A stretch of DNA of 64,000 nucleotides from Isoptericola halotolerans. Its GTDB lineage: Bacteria > Actinomycetota > Actinomycetes > Actinomycetales > Cellulomonadaceae. Position 1 is the stretch's first letter. Each line of letters starts with the position of its first letter. The notes under the pieces are model-generated. The model saw only the letters and a list, made by a program, of their open reading frames with translations, ran no database searches and was not told the origin of the DNA. Where the stretch lies: the NCBI RefSeq assembly GCF_003003075.1, contig NZ_PVTX01000004.1:221513-285512 (forward strand), in the 5' to 3' direction. Made by a program: the position numbers and the translations under genes. Below are positions 46,466 through 56,122 of the stretch, in pieces.

Positions 46466-46891
46466 ATGAACCTCACCGCATCCTTCCGCCCCGGCGACAA
46501 GGTGGCCGACGACGGCGCCGTCCTCGAGCTCGCCACCTTCTTGTCCGGCGGGGTCCTCCCCCGCGAGCGCGTCCTCACCCTGAGCTGGCTCGACGCGGAC
46601 GACCGCGTCACCGGCATCGCGGTGCCCGTGCGTGATGTGCCCGAACGGCCCGGCTCGGAGGACGCCGCCCGGTTCGGGAGCGTGATCGCGTCGGTGACGC
46701 AGCAGTCGGTGCCGGGCGGCTCCGTCGTGGCGATGCTCGAGCGGCCCGGCGAGCAGTCCGTGACCGCGGCCGATCGCGCCTGGAACACCGCCCTGCGCAC
46801 CCAGGCCGCCGAGCGCGGGTTCCGGTTGCACGGCCTGTTCGTCGCCGCCGGCGGTGCCGTGCGTCCGCTCGCTCTCGACGACGCGGCCTGA
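46466..46891 (+). CDS. Hypothetical protein, 141 aa
   Basis: A soluble alpha/beta protein beginning MNLTASFRPGDKVADDGAVLEL with a repeated VSxVxQQSVPGGSVVAMLERPG core. No named family is recognised. It follows the membrane protein after 94 bp, same strand, and has high-GC, host-like codon use. Confidence 0.6.
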   Translation: MNLTASFRPGDKVADDGAVLELATFLSGGVLPRERVLTLSWLDADDRVTGIAVPVRDVPERPGSEDAARFGSVIASVTQQSVPGGSVVAMLERPGEQSVTAADRAWNTALRTQAAERGFRLHGLFVAAGGAVRPLALDDAA

Positions 46892-46974
46892 CTGCTCCAC
46901 CTCTGGCGAGGGGCCGGAGCCGACTCGTACGTGTGTTCGAGTGAGTGTCGGTGGCTGCTGCTTGACTGGTCACC

Positions 46975-48462
46975 ATGACGACGCACCAGGACGACGGCGG
47001 GCCGGGCCACGGCCCGAGCCTCGATGCCGCGCTGGACGCCGCCGCCGCGGAGCAGGTCGCGGTGAACCAGGCGGCGGGCCGCCGCACCATGGCACTTGGT
47101 CGGGCCCTTGCCGCGGCCCGGTCCGAGCCCACGGCGATGCTCGACGTCGCGGTCGCCCGCGTGGCATCGACGACGGCGCAGCGGCGCGCGCAGGTGGCGC
47201 ACCGTGCGCTCGTCTCCGAGGTGGCGTGTGCACTCGGCGTGAGCGAGCACCGCGCACGCGCACTGCTCGCAGATGCCGAGGTCCTGGCCGACCGCGCTCC
47301 GGGCACCATGGCGGCGCTGTGCGCCGGCCGCATCTCCTACCAGCACGCCGCCAAGCTGGCCGACGGCGTGGCCGACCTGCCGCCGTCGGCCGCCGCCGAG
47401 GTCGAGGCAGCCGTGCTGGAACGGGCCGCGTCGCTGCCGCCGGGTCGGTTCGGCGCGCTGGTGCGCACGGCCAGGGACCGGCTGCACCCGGTACCCGCGG
47501 AGGTGCGCCGGGAGGCCGCCGCACTGAAGGCCGACGTCTGGCTGGACGACGGCAAGGACGGCATGTCATGGCTCACCGCGCACGTCCCCACGCCCGTGGC
47601 CCACGCGGCGTACGACCGTCTCGCCCGTACCGCGGCGGGGGCGAAAGCCTCTGGTGATGCCCGCGGTACGGGGCAGCTGCGCGCCGCCACGCTGGCGGCG
47701 CTCCTGCTCGACGGGCAACCGGCTGGCGATGAACCCGGGCCGGCCGCTGGCTGCCCGACGACAGCGCCGTCGTCGGTGCAGCCACCCGGCACACCAGACT
47801 TTCTCGTGACGCTGGCACGCGGCGTCCGCCCGATCGTCCACGTCACCGTGCCGATACAGACACTGAGCGGCGACGGCGAGCAGCCCGGCACGCTCAACGG
47901 GGCCACGCCGGTGGACGCCGAGGCGGCACGGCACCTGGCCGCCCGTGCGCCCACGCTGCGACGCGTCCTGACCGATCCCGTCGACGGCGCGATGCTCACC
48001 GTGGATCGCCGACGCTACGTCGTCCCGGCAGACCTCCGTGCGTTCCTGACTGCCCGCGACGTCACGTGCCGTTTCCCTGGCTGCGCCGTGCCCACGGCAC
48101 GCTGCGACGTCGACCACACGGTGGACTGGGCCGACGACGGTACCACCGACGCCGGGAACCTCGCCCACCTCTGCCGCGCGCATCACACGCTCAAGCACGA
48201 GAGCCGCTGGACAGTCGAGCAGCTCGACGGCGGGGTGCTGGCCTGGACATCACCGCGGGGCCGCACGTATCTCACGAGCCCTGGCGCTGCTGACCATGCG
48301 ATCGGACAGCTCGACGGCTGGGCGGCCGAGGCGGCGTCCCTCGCGGCAGAGCTGGTCCCCGTGCCGAACTCCGGCGGCGACGAGACATCGACCGGCCCGC
48401 CAGATCCTCGGGCCGGCCCGGCGCCCGGTCGGCACGAATCAGGGATCGACCCGCCCTTCTGA
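46975..48462 (+). CDS. DUF222-HNH endonuclease (13E12-repeat family)
   Basis: A 495-residue protein with an N-terminal DUF222 region (about 30-250) and a C-terminal HNH nuclease domain: CRFPGCAVPTARCDVDHTVDWADDGTTDAGNLAHLCRAHHTLKH, with the metal and catalytic His residues intact. This family is abundant and multicopy in Micrococcales and mycobacteria; its biological role is not established. ATG at 46975. Confidence 0.93.
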   Translation: MTTHQDDGGPGHGPSLDAALDAAAAEQVAVNQAAGRRTMALGRALAAARSEPTAMLDVAVARVASTTAQRRAQVAHRALVSEVACALGVSEHRARALLADAEVLADRAPGTMAALCAGRISYQHAAKLADGVADLPPSAAAEVEAAVLERAASLPPGRFGALVRTARDRLHPVPAEVRREAAALKADVWLDDGKDGMSWLTAHVPTPVAHAAYDRLARTAAGAKASGDARGTGQLRAATLAALLLDGQPAGDEPGPAAGCPTTAPSSVQPPGTPDFLVTLARGVRPIVHVTVPIQTLSGDGEQPGTLNGATPVDAEAARHLAARAPTLRRVLTDPVDGAMLTVDRRRYVVPADLRAFLTARDVTCRFPGCAVPTARCDVDHTVDWADDGTTDAGNLAHLCRAHHTLKHESRWTVEQLDGGVLAWTSPRGRTYLTSPGAADHAIGQLDGWAAEAASLAAELVPVPNSGGDETSTGPPDPRAGPAPGRHESGIDPPF

Positions 48463-48598
48463 GGCACGGTCGTGGGCGACGTTCTCCTGCGCCGGACGGC
48501 ATGCCGACCCGGTGCCAGGTGGAGGCTTCCCCGGGTTGGACGTCGGCCGGGTTGGACTCTGGACCTTGGCCAGGGTCGGACGCTGGTCAGGACGCCAC

Positions 48599-49495
48599 TC
48601 AGGGCTGCACGAGTCGGACCTCGGCGTCGTGAACCTCGATCGGGTAGGTGGTGTCGGTCGTGGTGGCTTCGCCGGGAACGTCGGTCCAGGTGGGGGTGCC
48701 CGTGATGCGAAACTGGCCGTGCCACGTGGTGGTCAGGCTCACGGTGTAGGTGCCGGGCGCGGGGTACGGCAGGTGGATCGCGGTGTCGGTGTCCCACTGT
48801 CCACCGGGGTGGTCGGTCACCACGGGATCGGTGCCGTCGCCGGCGTCCCAGGTGTACTCGGCCGGCACGGCGCGGATCTCGACCGGCACGCCGAGCAGGT
48901 TCGTGGCCATGACCTGCGGGGTGTCGTCGGTGCGGGGGTGCACACCGAAGTTGACGATGGCCCAGTCACGCTCGACCTGCAGGGTGACTTCGGCCGGATC
49001 GATGGGCATGGTCTTGAACTCGCGGGTGGCGGCCGCGAGGAGGTCGGCGGGAGTGACGCAGGCGCCCTCGTCGATCAGCTGTGGAGGTGTCTGGGCACCT
49101 CCGGGCTGGTTCGTGACAGCCCAGAGTCCGGCCAGCTCGTAGGAGTCCTCGTCGCACTCCAGACCGTCGTAGGCGATCTCGGTGCCTTCGGCGCAGACGT
49201 CCGCCAGCACGGTGTAGTCCAGGTCGCGCAGCCAGCACTGATGGACGGTGGCCCGGAAGTAGACCGTGTCCGAGTCTGCTCCGTCGCCGCCGGAGCCATC
49301 GATGGCCGCTTGCTGCTCTTCGAGAGTCGAACCGACTGTGACACTGGGGTCCTGACTATCCGCCACCCTCCCGTCGTACGGATTGGCGTCGGCAGCCTCT
49401 TGGACTACGGTCGACACAAGATTTGGACCGGTTGCGACCAGCGGAGATGCGATGAGGGCCACCGTCGCTGCCATCGCCACTGAGTGTGACAGCAC
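48599..49495 (-). CDS. Secreted protein with PKD-like C-terminal domain, 298 aa
   Basis: A signal-like hydrophobic start (about 5-25, ending LVATGP) precedes an acidic exported chain with four or so cysteines (CWLRDLD, DVCAEG, LECDED). The C-terminal half holds VPAEYTWDAGDGTDPVVTDHPG, the hallmark YxWDFGDG-like core of PKD domains. The GTG start at 49493-49495 lies 3 nt after the stop of the lipoprotein gene, so the two form a pair. Function unknown; cell-surface binding is likely. Confidence 0.75.
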   Translation of the reverse strand: MLSHSVAMAATVALIASPLVATGPNLVSTVVQEAADANPYDGRVADSQDPSVTVGSTLEEQQAAIDGSGGDGADSDTVYFRATVHQCWLRDLDYTVLADVCAEGTEIAYDGLECDEDSYELAGLWAVTNQPGGAQTPPQLIDEGACVTPADLLAAATREFKTMPIDPAEVTLQVERDWAIVNFGVHPRTDDTPQVMATNLLGVPVEIRAVPAEYTWDAGDGTDPVVTDHPGGQWDTDTAIHLPYPAPGTYTVSLTTTWHGQFRITGTPTWTDVPGEATTTDTTYPIEVHDAEVRLVQP

Positions 49496-49498
49496 ACG

Positions 49499-50158
49499 TC
49501 AGCCCTCCGGAATTGGCGCGAGTTCGACAAGGAGCCACTCGCCGTCTCTCAGCCCGAGTTCGGCTCTGCGTTCAGCGGATGTCGTTGCCATCTCGAAGAT
49601 AACCTCGTCGTCCGGCCCGGTGATCGTCGTAGCCGCCTCCGTCAATGTGATATCCATCGGCCAGATCCCTGTCACGACATCGCGCTGGTACACCTTGTCC
49701 ACCACCACCTCGACGTCACCGCCGGTGAACACGTCTCCGCGCTTTGCGATGGTCTTGGCCTGATCGAGGCGGGACTCGCAGTACTCGCAGGACCGGTGGC
49801 TCCGCGCCTCCCACTCGGCGGTGTCCCCGGTGACCATCATCGGCTGCTCGAGGGACAAGATGTACTTCGCCGCAGCCGCCGCTCCCTCGGCATCCTTCTT
49901 GTCCATCACGGCCGGCCGCTCCGGCCCCGCCGCTGCGACCTCGTCCGAGGGCTCGGGCGAGGGCTCGGGAGACACCGTCGCGGACGGAGATGCCGTGACG
50001 GACGCCGGCAGGGGCAGCTCCGAGGCCGTCGACTCCGGCTCGGGGTCGGCGCCGGTGCAGCCGGCCACCAGCACCGCAGTCGCGAGCACAGCGACCAGAG
50101 CGGCGGCCGGCCGCCGCGGCGCAAGGACAGAGGGATCGTGGCGGGTTGTGCGCATCAT
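49499..50158 (-). CDS. DUF6318-like lipoprotein, 219 aa
   Basis: Lipobox VAGC (Cys34) ends a signal peptide; a Ser/Pro/Glu-rich linker (about 37-75) leads to an alpha/beta domain with CEYC (SHRSCEYCESRLDQAKTIAKRG) and VYQRDVVTGIWPMDITL. The pattern fits the DUF6318 family found next to PKD-type secreted genes in actinobacteria. Two adjacent ATGs (50158, 50155) are possible starts. Confidence 0.75.
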   Translation of the reverse strand: MMRTTRHDPSVLAPRRPAAALVAVLATAVLVAGCTGADPEPESTASELPLPASVTASPSATVSPEPSPEPSDEVAAAGPERPAVMDKKDAEGAAAAAKYILSLEQPMMVTGDTAEWEARSHRSCEYCESRLDQAKTIAKRGDVFTGGDVEVVVDKVYQRDVVTGIWPMDITLTEAATTITGPDDEVIFEMATTSAERRAELGLRDGEWLLVELAPIPEG

Positions 50159-50546
50159 CGCGTCTCCAGGGCGTCAGACAGGCCAGCGCGGCCAGGACCA
50201 GCCACCGACCCTAGCGACCACCGCCCACCGGCGGAACCGCATGTCCCAGCCTGTGGACGGCCCCCAGCCGAGGCCGTGCGCGACCCCGTGCCCGGACCGT
50301 CGTGAACTAGCCATACCGGGCCAAACCTTCACATTCGGCACCTGAGGACGGAAGGCGGGGCCGAGAACCGCGCGCAAAGGCCTGGACCTTCGCGCCCCGG
50401 CCCCTTACATTTTCCGTGACGGACGCCACAGCGCGCCCGTCCGGCGGTCCTGCCCGGACCGTCGTCGTCCGAGACACCGACTCAGAGGGAGCCGCCGACA
50501 CCGCGCTGGCCCGACCGGCCCGCGCACCGCAGGAGGGAGCAGGACC
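50159..50546. promoter_or_regulatory. Divergent region between lipoprotein pair and small HNH gene
   Basis: A 388-bp gap without a supported gene. It contains a 14-nt direct repeat GCCCGGACCGTCGT (50290-50303 and 50452-50465) and a plus-strand TACATT -10-like hexamer near 50405. The HNH Shine-Dalgarno GGAGG is near the right end. Confidence 0.4.
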
Positions 50547-51023
50547 GTGACCGACGTACTGGTCCTCAACGCCGGCTACGAGCCGCTGCACCGTGTGTCG
50601 GTGAAGCACGCCATCACGATGCTCGTGCGCGAGGTCGCGGTGGTCGAGGAGTTCGTCGAGGGCGCGTCGTTCGGCCCCTACCCGCTCCCCCGGGTCCTGC
50701 GGCTCGTGCGGTACGTGACGATGCGCTGGCTCTACCGCGGCGGCGGCCGTCCGGCGGTGACCAAGGACGGCATCAAACGGCGCGACGGCGCGTGCGCCTA
50801 CTGCGGTGGCCCCGCCCAGACGGTCGACCACGTGGTGCCCCGGTCGCGGGGCGGCGACAGCTCCTGGCTCAACCTCGTCGCCGCGTGCCGACCCTGCAAC
50901 CACCGCAAGGCCGACCGCACGCCGCTCGAGGCCGGCATGCCGCTCCGGCTCGCCCCCTACGTGCCACCGTTCGACCACGGGCTGGTGCGGCGCCGTCGCC
51001 GCGCCAGACCCGTGGCCGCCTGA
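50547..51023 (+). CDS. Small HNH endonuclease, 158 aa
   Basis: The protein starts MTDVLVLNAGYEPLHRVS and carries CAYCGGPAQTVDHVVPRSRGGDSSWLNLVAACRPCNHRKADRTP, a complete HNH fold with two zinc CxxC knuckles. This length and N-terminus match a conserved single-copy actinobacterial HNH family of unknown cellular role. The tail is Arg-rich. GTG at 50547. Confidence 0.9.
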   Translation: MTDVLVLNAGYEPLHRVSVKHAITMLVREVAVVEEFVEGASFGPYPLPRVLRLVRYVTMRWLYRGGGRPAVTKDGIKRRDGACAYCGGPAQTVDHVVPRSRGGDSSWLNLVAACRPCNHRKADRTPLEAGMPLRLAPYVPPFDHGLVRRRRRARPVAA

Positions 51024-51029
51024 GCATCG

Positions 51030-52079
51030 TCAGACGCCGTCGGCCGGCTCCCAGCGCCGTTCGGCACCCTCCGGCTCTCCCTCGGCCGCGGCGAGGTCGG
51101 CCTCCCCGACGCGCGCGATCGTCCCGGTGACGGGCTGGGGAACCGCGGGTCCCTCGGCGTCGAGGACGCGGGACGCCACGACGGTGCTGCCGAAGTTCGC
51201 GTGACACTCGGTGCAGTACCAGTCCGGGGCCGGCACCGGCACCTCGAAGCCGCCGTAGACGACGTCGGGCTCGGAGCTGACGACGTCGTCGGAGAAGGTC
51301 ATCCCCCACACGATGCGCTTGGTCTTGCCGCGCACGCCGCAGCCGGGGCACTGCGGCCGCAGCCGGGCGCGCTGGGCGGACACGGAGTGGGCGTGCATGA
51401 GGTCGTGGCACTGCGGGCACATGAGGTGCACGTCGCGGATCACCTGTTCGAGGGTGCGCCCGCCGGCCGTCGTCGTGCCCAGCCGGACGGCGCCGTCGTC
51501 GTGGGCCTGCAGCTCGTGGACGTCCACGAACCGCTCGCAGGTGGCGCAGCGCTCCTCGCGGCGCATGGCCCAGCCGGACACGGCCCGGTGGCCCAGCACG
51601 CGCAGCACGTGCACGTCGGGGGCCGCCGTGCCCTCGGCGCAGTCGCCCGGGTCGATCGTGTGCACGGGACCGTCGTGGAACTGGTTGGCGACGCCGTCCA
51701 GCACCGCGCGGGCGTGCTCGGCGGGCAGCCACCCCGAGGACCCGATGTAGGCGTCGGCGCCGTCGAAGAGGTCGGCCCACACGATGGGCCGGTCGGGGCC
51801 GAACAGCTCGTCGGTCACCCAGGAGTCGCCGTCGGACGAACCCATCAGCTCCACGGACGCCACGACACCGGCGTCACCGAGGACGGTGACGACGACGTCG
51901 CCCCGCTTGGGGCCGTCCGGACCGCCGGGCAGCGAGTGCTCGTGGGAGCGGGTCGCGATCGCGATGGACTCGTTCAGCCAGTCGGTGGACCAGTTCAGGT
52001 ACACCGACGGCACGAGCCATGCGGGCAGCGACGACACGGACGGGAAGGCCTCTGCTTCGGTGCTCACGGAGTGCAACAT
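51030..52079 (-). CDS. Zinc-ribbon-rich protein, 349 aa
   Basis: The C-terminal half contains three cysteine-rich modules: CATCERFVDVHEL, CPQCHDLMHAHSVS followed by CPGCGVRGKTKR, and CTECHANFG. The N-terminal half is soluble and acidic with no recognised motif. A HxxMCPQCHDLMH arrangement hints at a remote HNH or restriction-like nucleic-acid-binding role, which is a guess. The ATG at 52077-52079 is preferred over one 39 bp upstream. The gene is convergent with the small HNH gene (6-bp gap). Confidence 0.65.
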   Translation of the reverse strand: MLHSVSTEAEAFPSVSSLPAWLVPSVYLNWSTDWLNESIAIATRSHEHSLPGGPDGPKRGDVVVTVLGDAGVVASVELMGSSDGDSWVTDELFGPDRPIVWADLFDGADAYIGSSGWLPAEHARAVLDGVANQFHDGPVHTIDPGDCAEGTAAPDVHVLRVLGHRAVSGWAMRREERCATCERFVDVHELQAHDDGAVRLGTTTAGGRTLEQVIRDVHLMCPQCHDLMHAHSVSAQRARLRPQCPGCGVRGKTKRIVWGMTFSDDVVSSEPDVVYGGFEVPVPAPDWYCTECHANFGSTVVASRVLDAEGPAVPQPVTGTIARVGEADLAAAEGEPEGAERRWEPADGV

Positions 52080-52145
52080 AGCCGGTCCGGGCCCTGCTGC
52101 GGTACCCCGCTCGGTCACCCGGGCGCGGCAGCCGTCGACGGCGGT

Positions 52146-52436
52146 TCAGCGCCCGAACACGGCGCGTAGCTCGTCCTTGGCCTGCTCCAAGGTCCGGCGG
52201 CGCTCCTCCGGGAGGGTGGACCCGGCCCGGTTCAGGTAGAAGGTCAGCATGGACATCGCGGACTGGTACGGGGTGCCCTCGCGCCGGTCGCTCGCCTCGG
52301 CGGACCGCTGGAGCGAGCGGGCGATCCGGGCGGGGTCGTCCCAGGTGAAGACGTCCTCCTCGAGGTCGAGCGCGTCGGAGTGCTCGGTGACGTCCTGGGA
52401 CCAGCGGTCGTCGTCGTGCTCGGACTTCGTGGCCAT
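52146..52436 (-). CDS. DUF3175 family protein, 96 aa
   Basis: The whole length matches the DUF3175 pattern: RWSQDVTEHSDALDLEEDVFTWDDPARIARSLQRSAE followed by YQSAMSMLTFYLNRAGSTLPEERRRTLEQAKDELR. Members are small cytoplasmic proteins of unknown function found in many bacteria. ATG at 52434-52436. Confidence 0.85.
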   Translation of the reverse strand: MATKSEHDDDRWSQDVTEHSDALDLEEDVFTWDDPARIARSLQRSAEASDRREGTPYQSAMSMLTFYLNRAGSTLPEERRRTLEQAKDELRAVFGR

Positions 52437-52478
52437 CCTTCGACGCTAGGACGACGGGCCCGAGCTCGCCAGGCGCGC

Positions 52479-52919
52479 TCAGCCGCGCAACGCCTCCGCC
52501 TCGGCGTCGGTGAACAGCCGTGACCGGATGAGGAACCGCACGCCTTCCGGTGCCTCCACGCTGAACCCGGCGCCGCGTCCCGGCACCACGTCGATGGTCA
52601 GGTGCGTGTGGCTCCAGTACTCGAACTGGGCCCGGCTCATCCAGACCGGCACCGTGAACGTGGCACCGCCGTCGTCGGGTCCGCCGGGAGCCTCCGGCAC
52701 GGTGAGGTCGCCCAGGTGGACGTCCGCGTCGCCGGTGAGGAAGTCGCCGGCCGGGAAGCACATCGGGCTGGACCCGTCGCAGCAGCCACCGGACTGGTGG
52801 AACATGAGGTCGCCGTGCCGGCGCCGCAGCCGAGCGAGCAGCTCGGCCGCGGCGTCGGTGAGGGCGACGCGCGCGGGACGGGGCTCGCCCGCCGCCGTCC
52901 CGGCGTCGTCGTCGGTCAT
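52479..52919 (-). CDS. DUF779 family protein, 146 aa
   Basis: The conserved core HQSGGCCDGSSPMCFPAGDF and YWSHTHLTIDVVPGRGAGFSVE are present. DUF779 genes habitually follow acetaldehyde dehydrogenase genes, as here, 18 bp downstream; the three-Cys cluster suggests metal binding or a redox role. Function not established. Confidence 0.88.
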   Translation of the reverse strand: MTDDDAGTAAGEPRPARVALTDAAAELLARLRRRHGDLMFHQSGGCCDGSSPMCFPAGDFLTGDADVHLGDLTVPEAPGGPDDGGATFTVPVWMSRAQFEYWSHTHLTIDVVPGRGAGFSVEAPEGVRFLIRSRLFTDAEAEALRG

Positions 52920-52937
52920 GCCGCCTCCTCGGAAGGC

Positions 52938-54461
<1,524 letters not shown>

Positions 54462-54573
54462 GCTGGCTGCCTCCTCGCAGTACACACCTCGTCGGGCCCG
54501 CGACCTGCGGTCCGGTGCCCGACGGCGGCGCCTCGGCGCGCCGTGGTCGTCACGCTAGGGGCGGGGTGTTGCA

Positions 54574-54591
54574 GCACCGTTGCAACGGTGC
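54574..54591. promoter_or_regulatory. 18-bp palindromic operator upstream of acetaldehyde dehydrogenase
   Basis: GCACCGTTGCAACGGTGC is a perfect 18-bp dyad, 113 bp before the dehydrogenase start and 10 bp after the regulator stop. A GTTGCA hexamer also repeats 11 bp apart (54568-54573, 54579-54584). A TAGCGT -10-like hexamer lies at 54552-54557 on the minus strand, so the palindrome would overlap the -35. Confidence 0.65.
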
Positions 54592-54600
54592 CGGGGCGCC

Positions 54601-55914
54601 TCAGCGCAGCGCCGCGTCGACCACCGCGAGGTGCGCCCTCGCCCGGCTCCACAGCGGGCTGCCGTGCTCGGCCCGTTGCACGAGGAGGCTCCAAGCCTCG
54701 ACGTCGTCGGCGCCGTCGTCGGTGCGCGTCCAGGCGTCGAGGGCGGCGGTACCCGTACTGCTCAGGACGGCGGAGCGCAGCTCGGCGGCCAGCTCCGCGC
54801 GGACGCGCTCGACGCCGGGGGCCAGCGAGCGCGGGAGCAGCGGGCCGGCGCAGGCGGCGAGCGCCGCCGTCGGGTCGCCCGCGGCGAGGTGCTCGCGCAC
54901 GACGTCGACGTCGCTGCGCACCCCCGGAGCGAGCCGGTAGGGACGCGACCCGACGACCAGCGTCCCGGCGACGCGACGCAGGCGGGAGATCTCGGCGCGG
55001 ACGGCGACGTCGGACAGGTCGCCGGGGTGCAGCAGCACCGCCAGCTCCTCGGCGGTGAGCCCGCGCGGGTGCTCGCCCAGGAGCACGAGGATCTCGGCGT
55101 GCCGCGGGGAGAGGCGGTGGACGCCGCCGGGCCGGTGGAGCACCGGGGTGCCGAGGAGCTGGAGCGCGGCCCGGGCGGTGCTGTCACCGGTCCCCGCGCG
55201 GCCACCAGGCCTGCCCGGCCCGAGCGCCGCGAGCTCGCGTTCGAGGCTCGCCACGGTCGCGCGCACCAGCGAGAGCGCGACGTGCGAGGCGGCGGCGCGG
55301 CCGCCGGTCACGTCCAGCACCCCGAGGAGCCGGCCGTCGGCCCCCCGGATGGGGGCGGCGGCGCAGTTGAGCGACTGGACCGGCCGGGAGAAGTGCTCGG
55401 CCCCCAGGACCTGCACGGCTCGCCGGGTCGCGAGCGCGGTACCGGGCGCGTTGGTGCCCACGCTCTCCTCGCGCCAGACGGCGCCGGCGACGAACCCGAC
55501 GCGCTCCGCCGTCGTGCGCGTGCGGGCGTCGCCCTCGACCCACAGGAGCCGGCCGGCGTCATCGCACACGGCGACGACGAGCCCGTCGTCGCGGGCGGCG
55601 TCGACGACGAGGTCGCGCACGACCGGCATGAGGGGCGCGAGCGGGTGGGTGGCGCGGTACTCGTCCAGCTCGCGGTCGGCGAGCCCGGCCGCGGCGCGCG
55701 GCGAGTCGGGGTCGACGCCGGAGCTGAGGCTGCGGCGCCACGACGCGGCGACGAGGGGGTCGACCCCGGGCGAGAGGCAGCCGGTGCCGAGGAACGTGTC
55801 GTAGGCGGTCCGGACGGACCGGCGGTCCCGGCGGACGCCGCCACGGGTCGTGGGCGCGCGACCCGCCTCACGCGCGGACCGGGTGGGATCCTGCGCGGCA
55901 GCACGGTCGAGCAT
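54601..55914 (-). CDS. GAF-domain transcriptional regulator (AcoR-like), 437 aa
   Basis: Residues about 60-240 form a GAF sensor like those of acetoin/aldehyde activators (VGTNAPGTALATRRAVQVLGAEHFSRPVQSLNCAAAPI). The C-terminal part (about 270-340) holds a winged-helix-like segment (LSPRHAEILVLLGEHPRGLTAEELAVLLH). There is no sigma-54 AAA+ domain, which is usual in actinobacteria. It is upstream and parallel to the dehydrogenase and probably activates it. GGAGG precedes the ATG at 55914. Confidence 0.88.
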   Translation of the reverse strand: MLDRAAAQDPTRSAREAGRAPTTRGGVRRDRRSVRTAYDTFLGTGCLSPGVDPLVAASWRRSLSSGVDPDSPRAAAGLADRELDEYRATHPLAPLMPVVRDLVVDAARDDGLVVAVCDDAGRLLWVEGDARTRTTAERVGFVAGAVWREESVGTNAPGTALATRRAVQVLGAEHFSRPVQSLNCAAAPIRGADGRLLGVLDVTGGRAAASHVALSLVRATVASLERELAALGPGRPGGRAGTGDSTARAALQLLGTPVLHRPGGVHRLSPRHAEILVLLGEHPRGLTAEELAVLLHPGDLSDVAVRAEISRLRRVAGTLVVGSRPYRLAPGVRSDVDVVREHLAAGDPTAALAACAGPLLPRSLAPGVERVRAELAAELRSAVLSSTGTAALDAWTRTDDGADDVEAWSLLVQRAEHGSPLWSRARAHLAVVDAALR

Positions 55915-56020
55915 GGCGCCTCCGACGTCGTCGTGCGGTGGTCACGTCAGTCTAGGACGCTCCCGGAGCCGCCGAGAGGCAGTTCGTCTCACATCGTGGT
56001 CCCAGATCGTGGACGCCGGG

Positions 56021-56105
56021 TGTCGCCGCAGGTGGGTGCCTGCCTAGGGTGTGGGCAGGTACCCACCTGACCACAGGCACAGCAGGCAACCCACCTGCGG
56101 CGACA
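56021..56105. repeat. 17-bp inverted repeats flanking a promoter-like box upstream of the sulfurtransferase
   Basis: 56021-56037 and 56089-56105 are perfect inverted copies 51 bp apart; the inner motif ACCCACCTG also occurs at 56061-56069. A TAGGGT -10-like hexamer sits between them at 56045-56050. If transcription starts near 56057 only the right arm is in the mRNA, which favours DNA sites for a looping regulator. Confidence 0.6.
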
Positions 56106-56122
56106 TCCTTCTGGAGGACACC

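Noticed and set aside
56021..56105. A riboswitch upstream of the sulfurtransferase
   Set aside because: The inner region does not fit SAM, cobalamin or other known aptamers, and the -10-like box lies inside the repeat.
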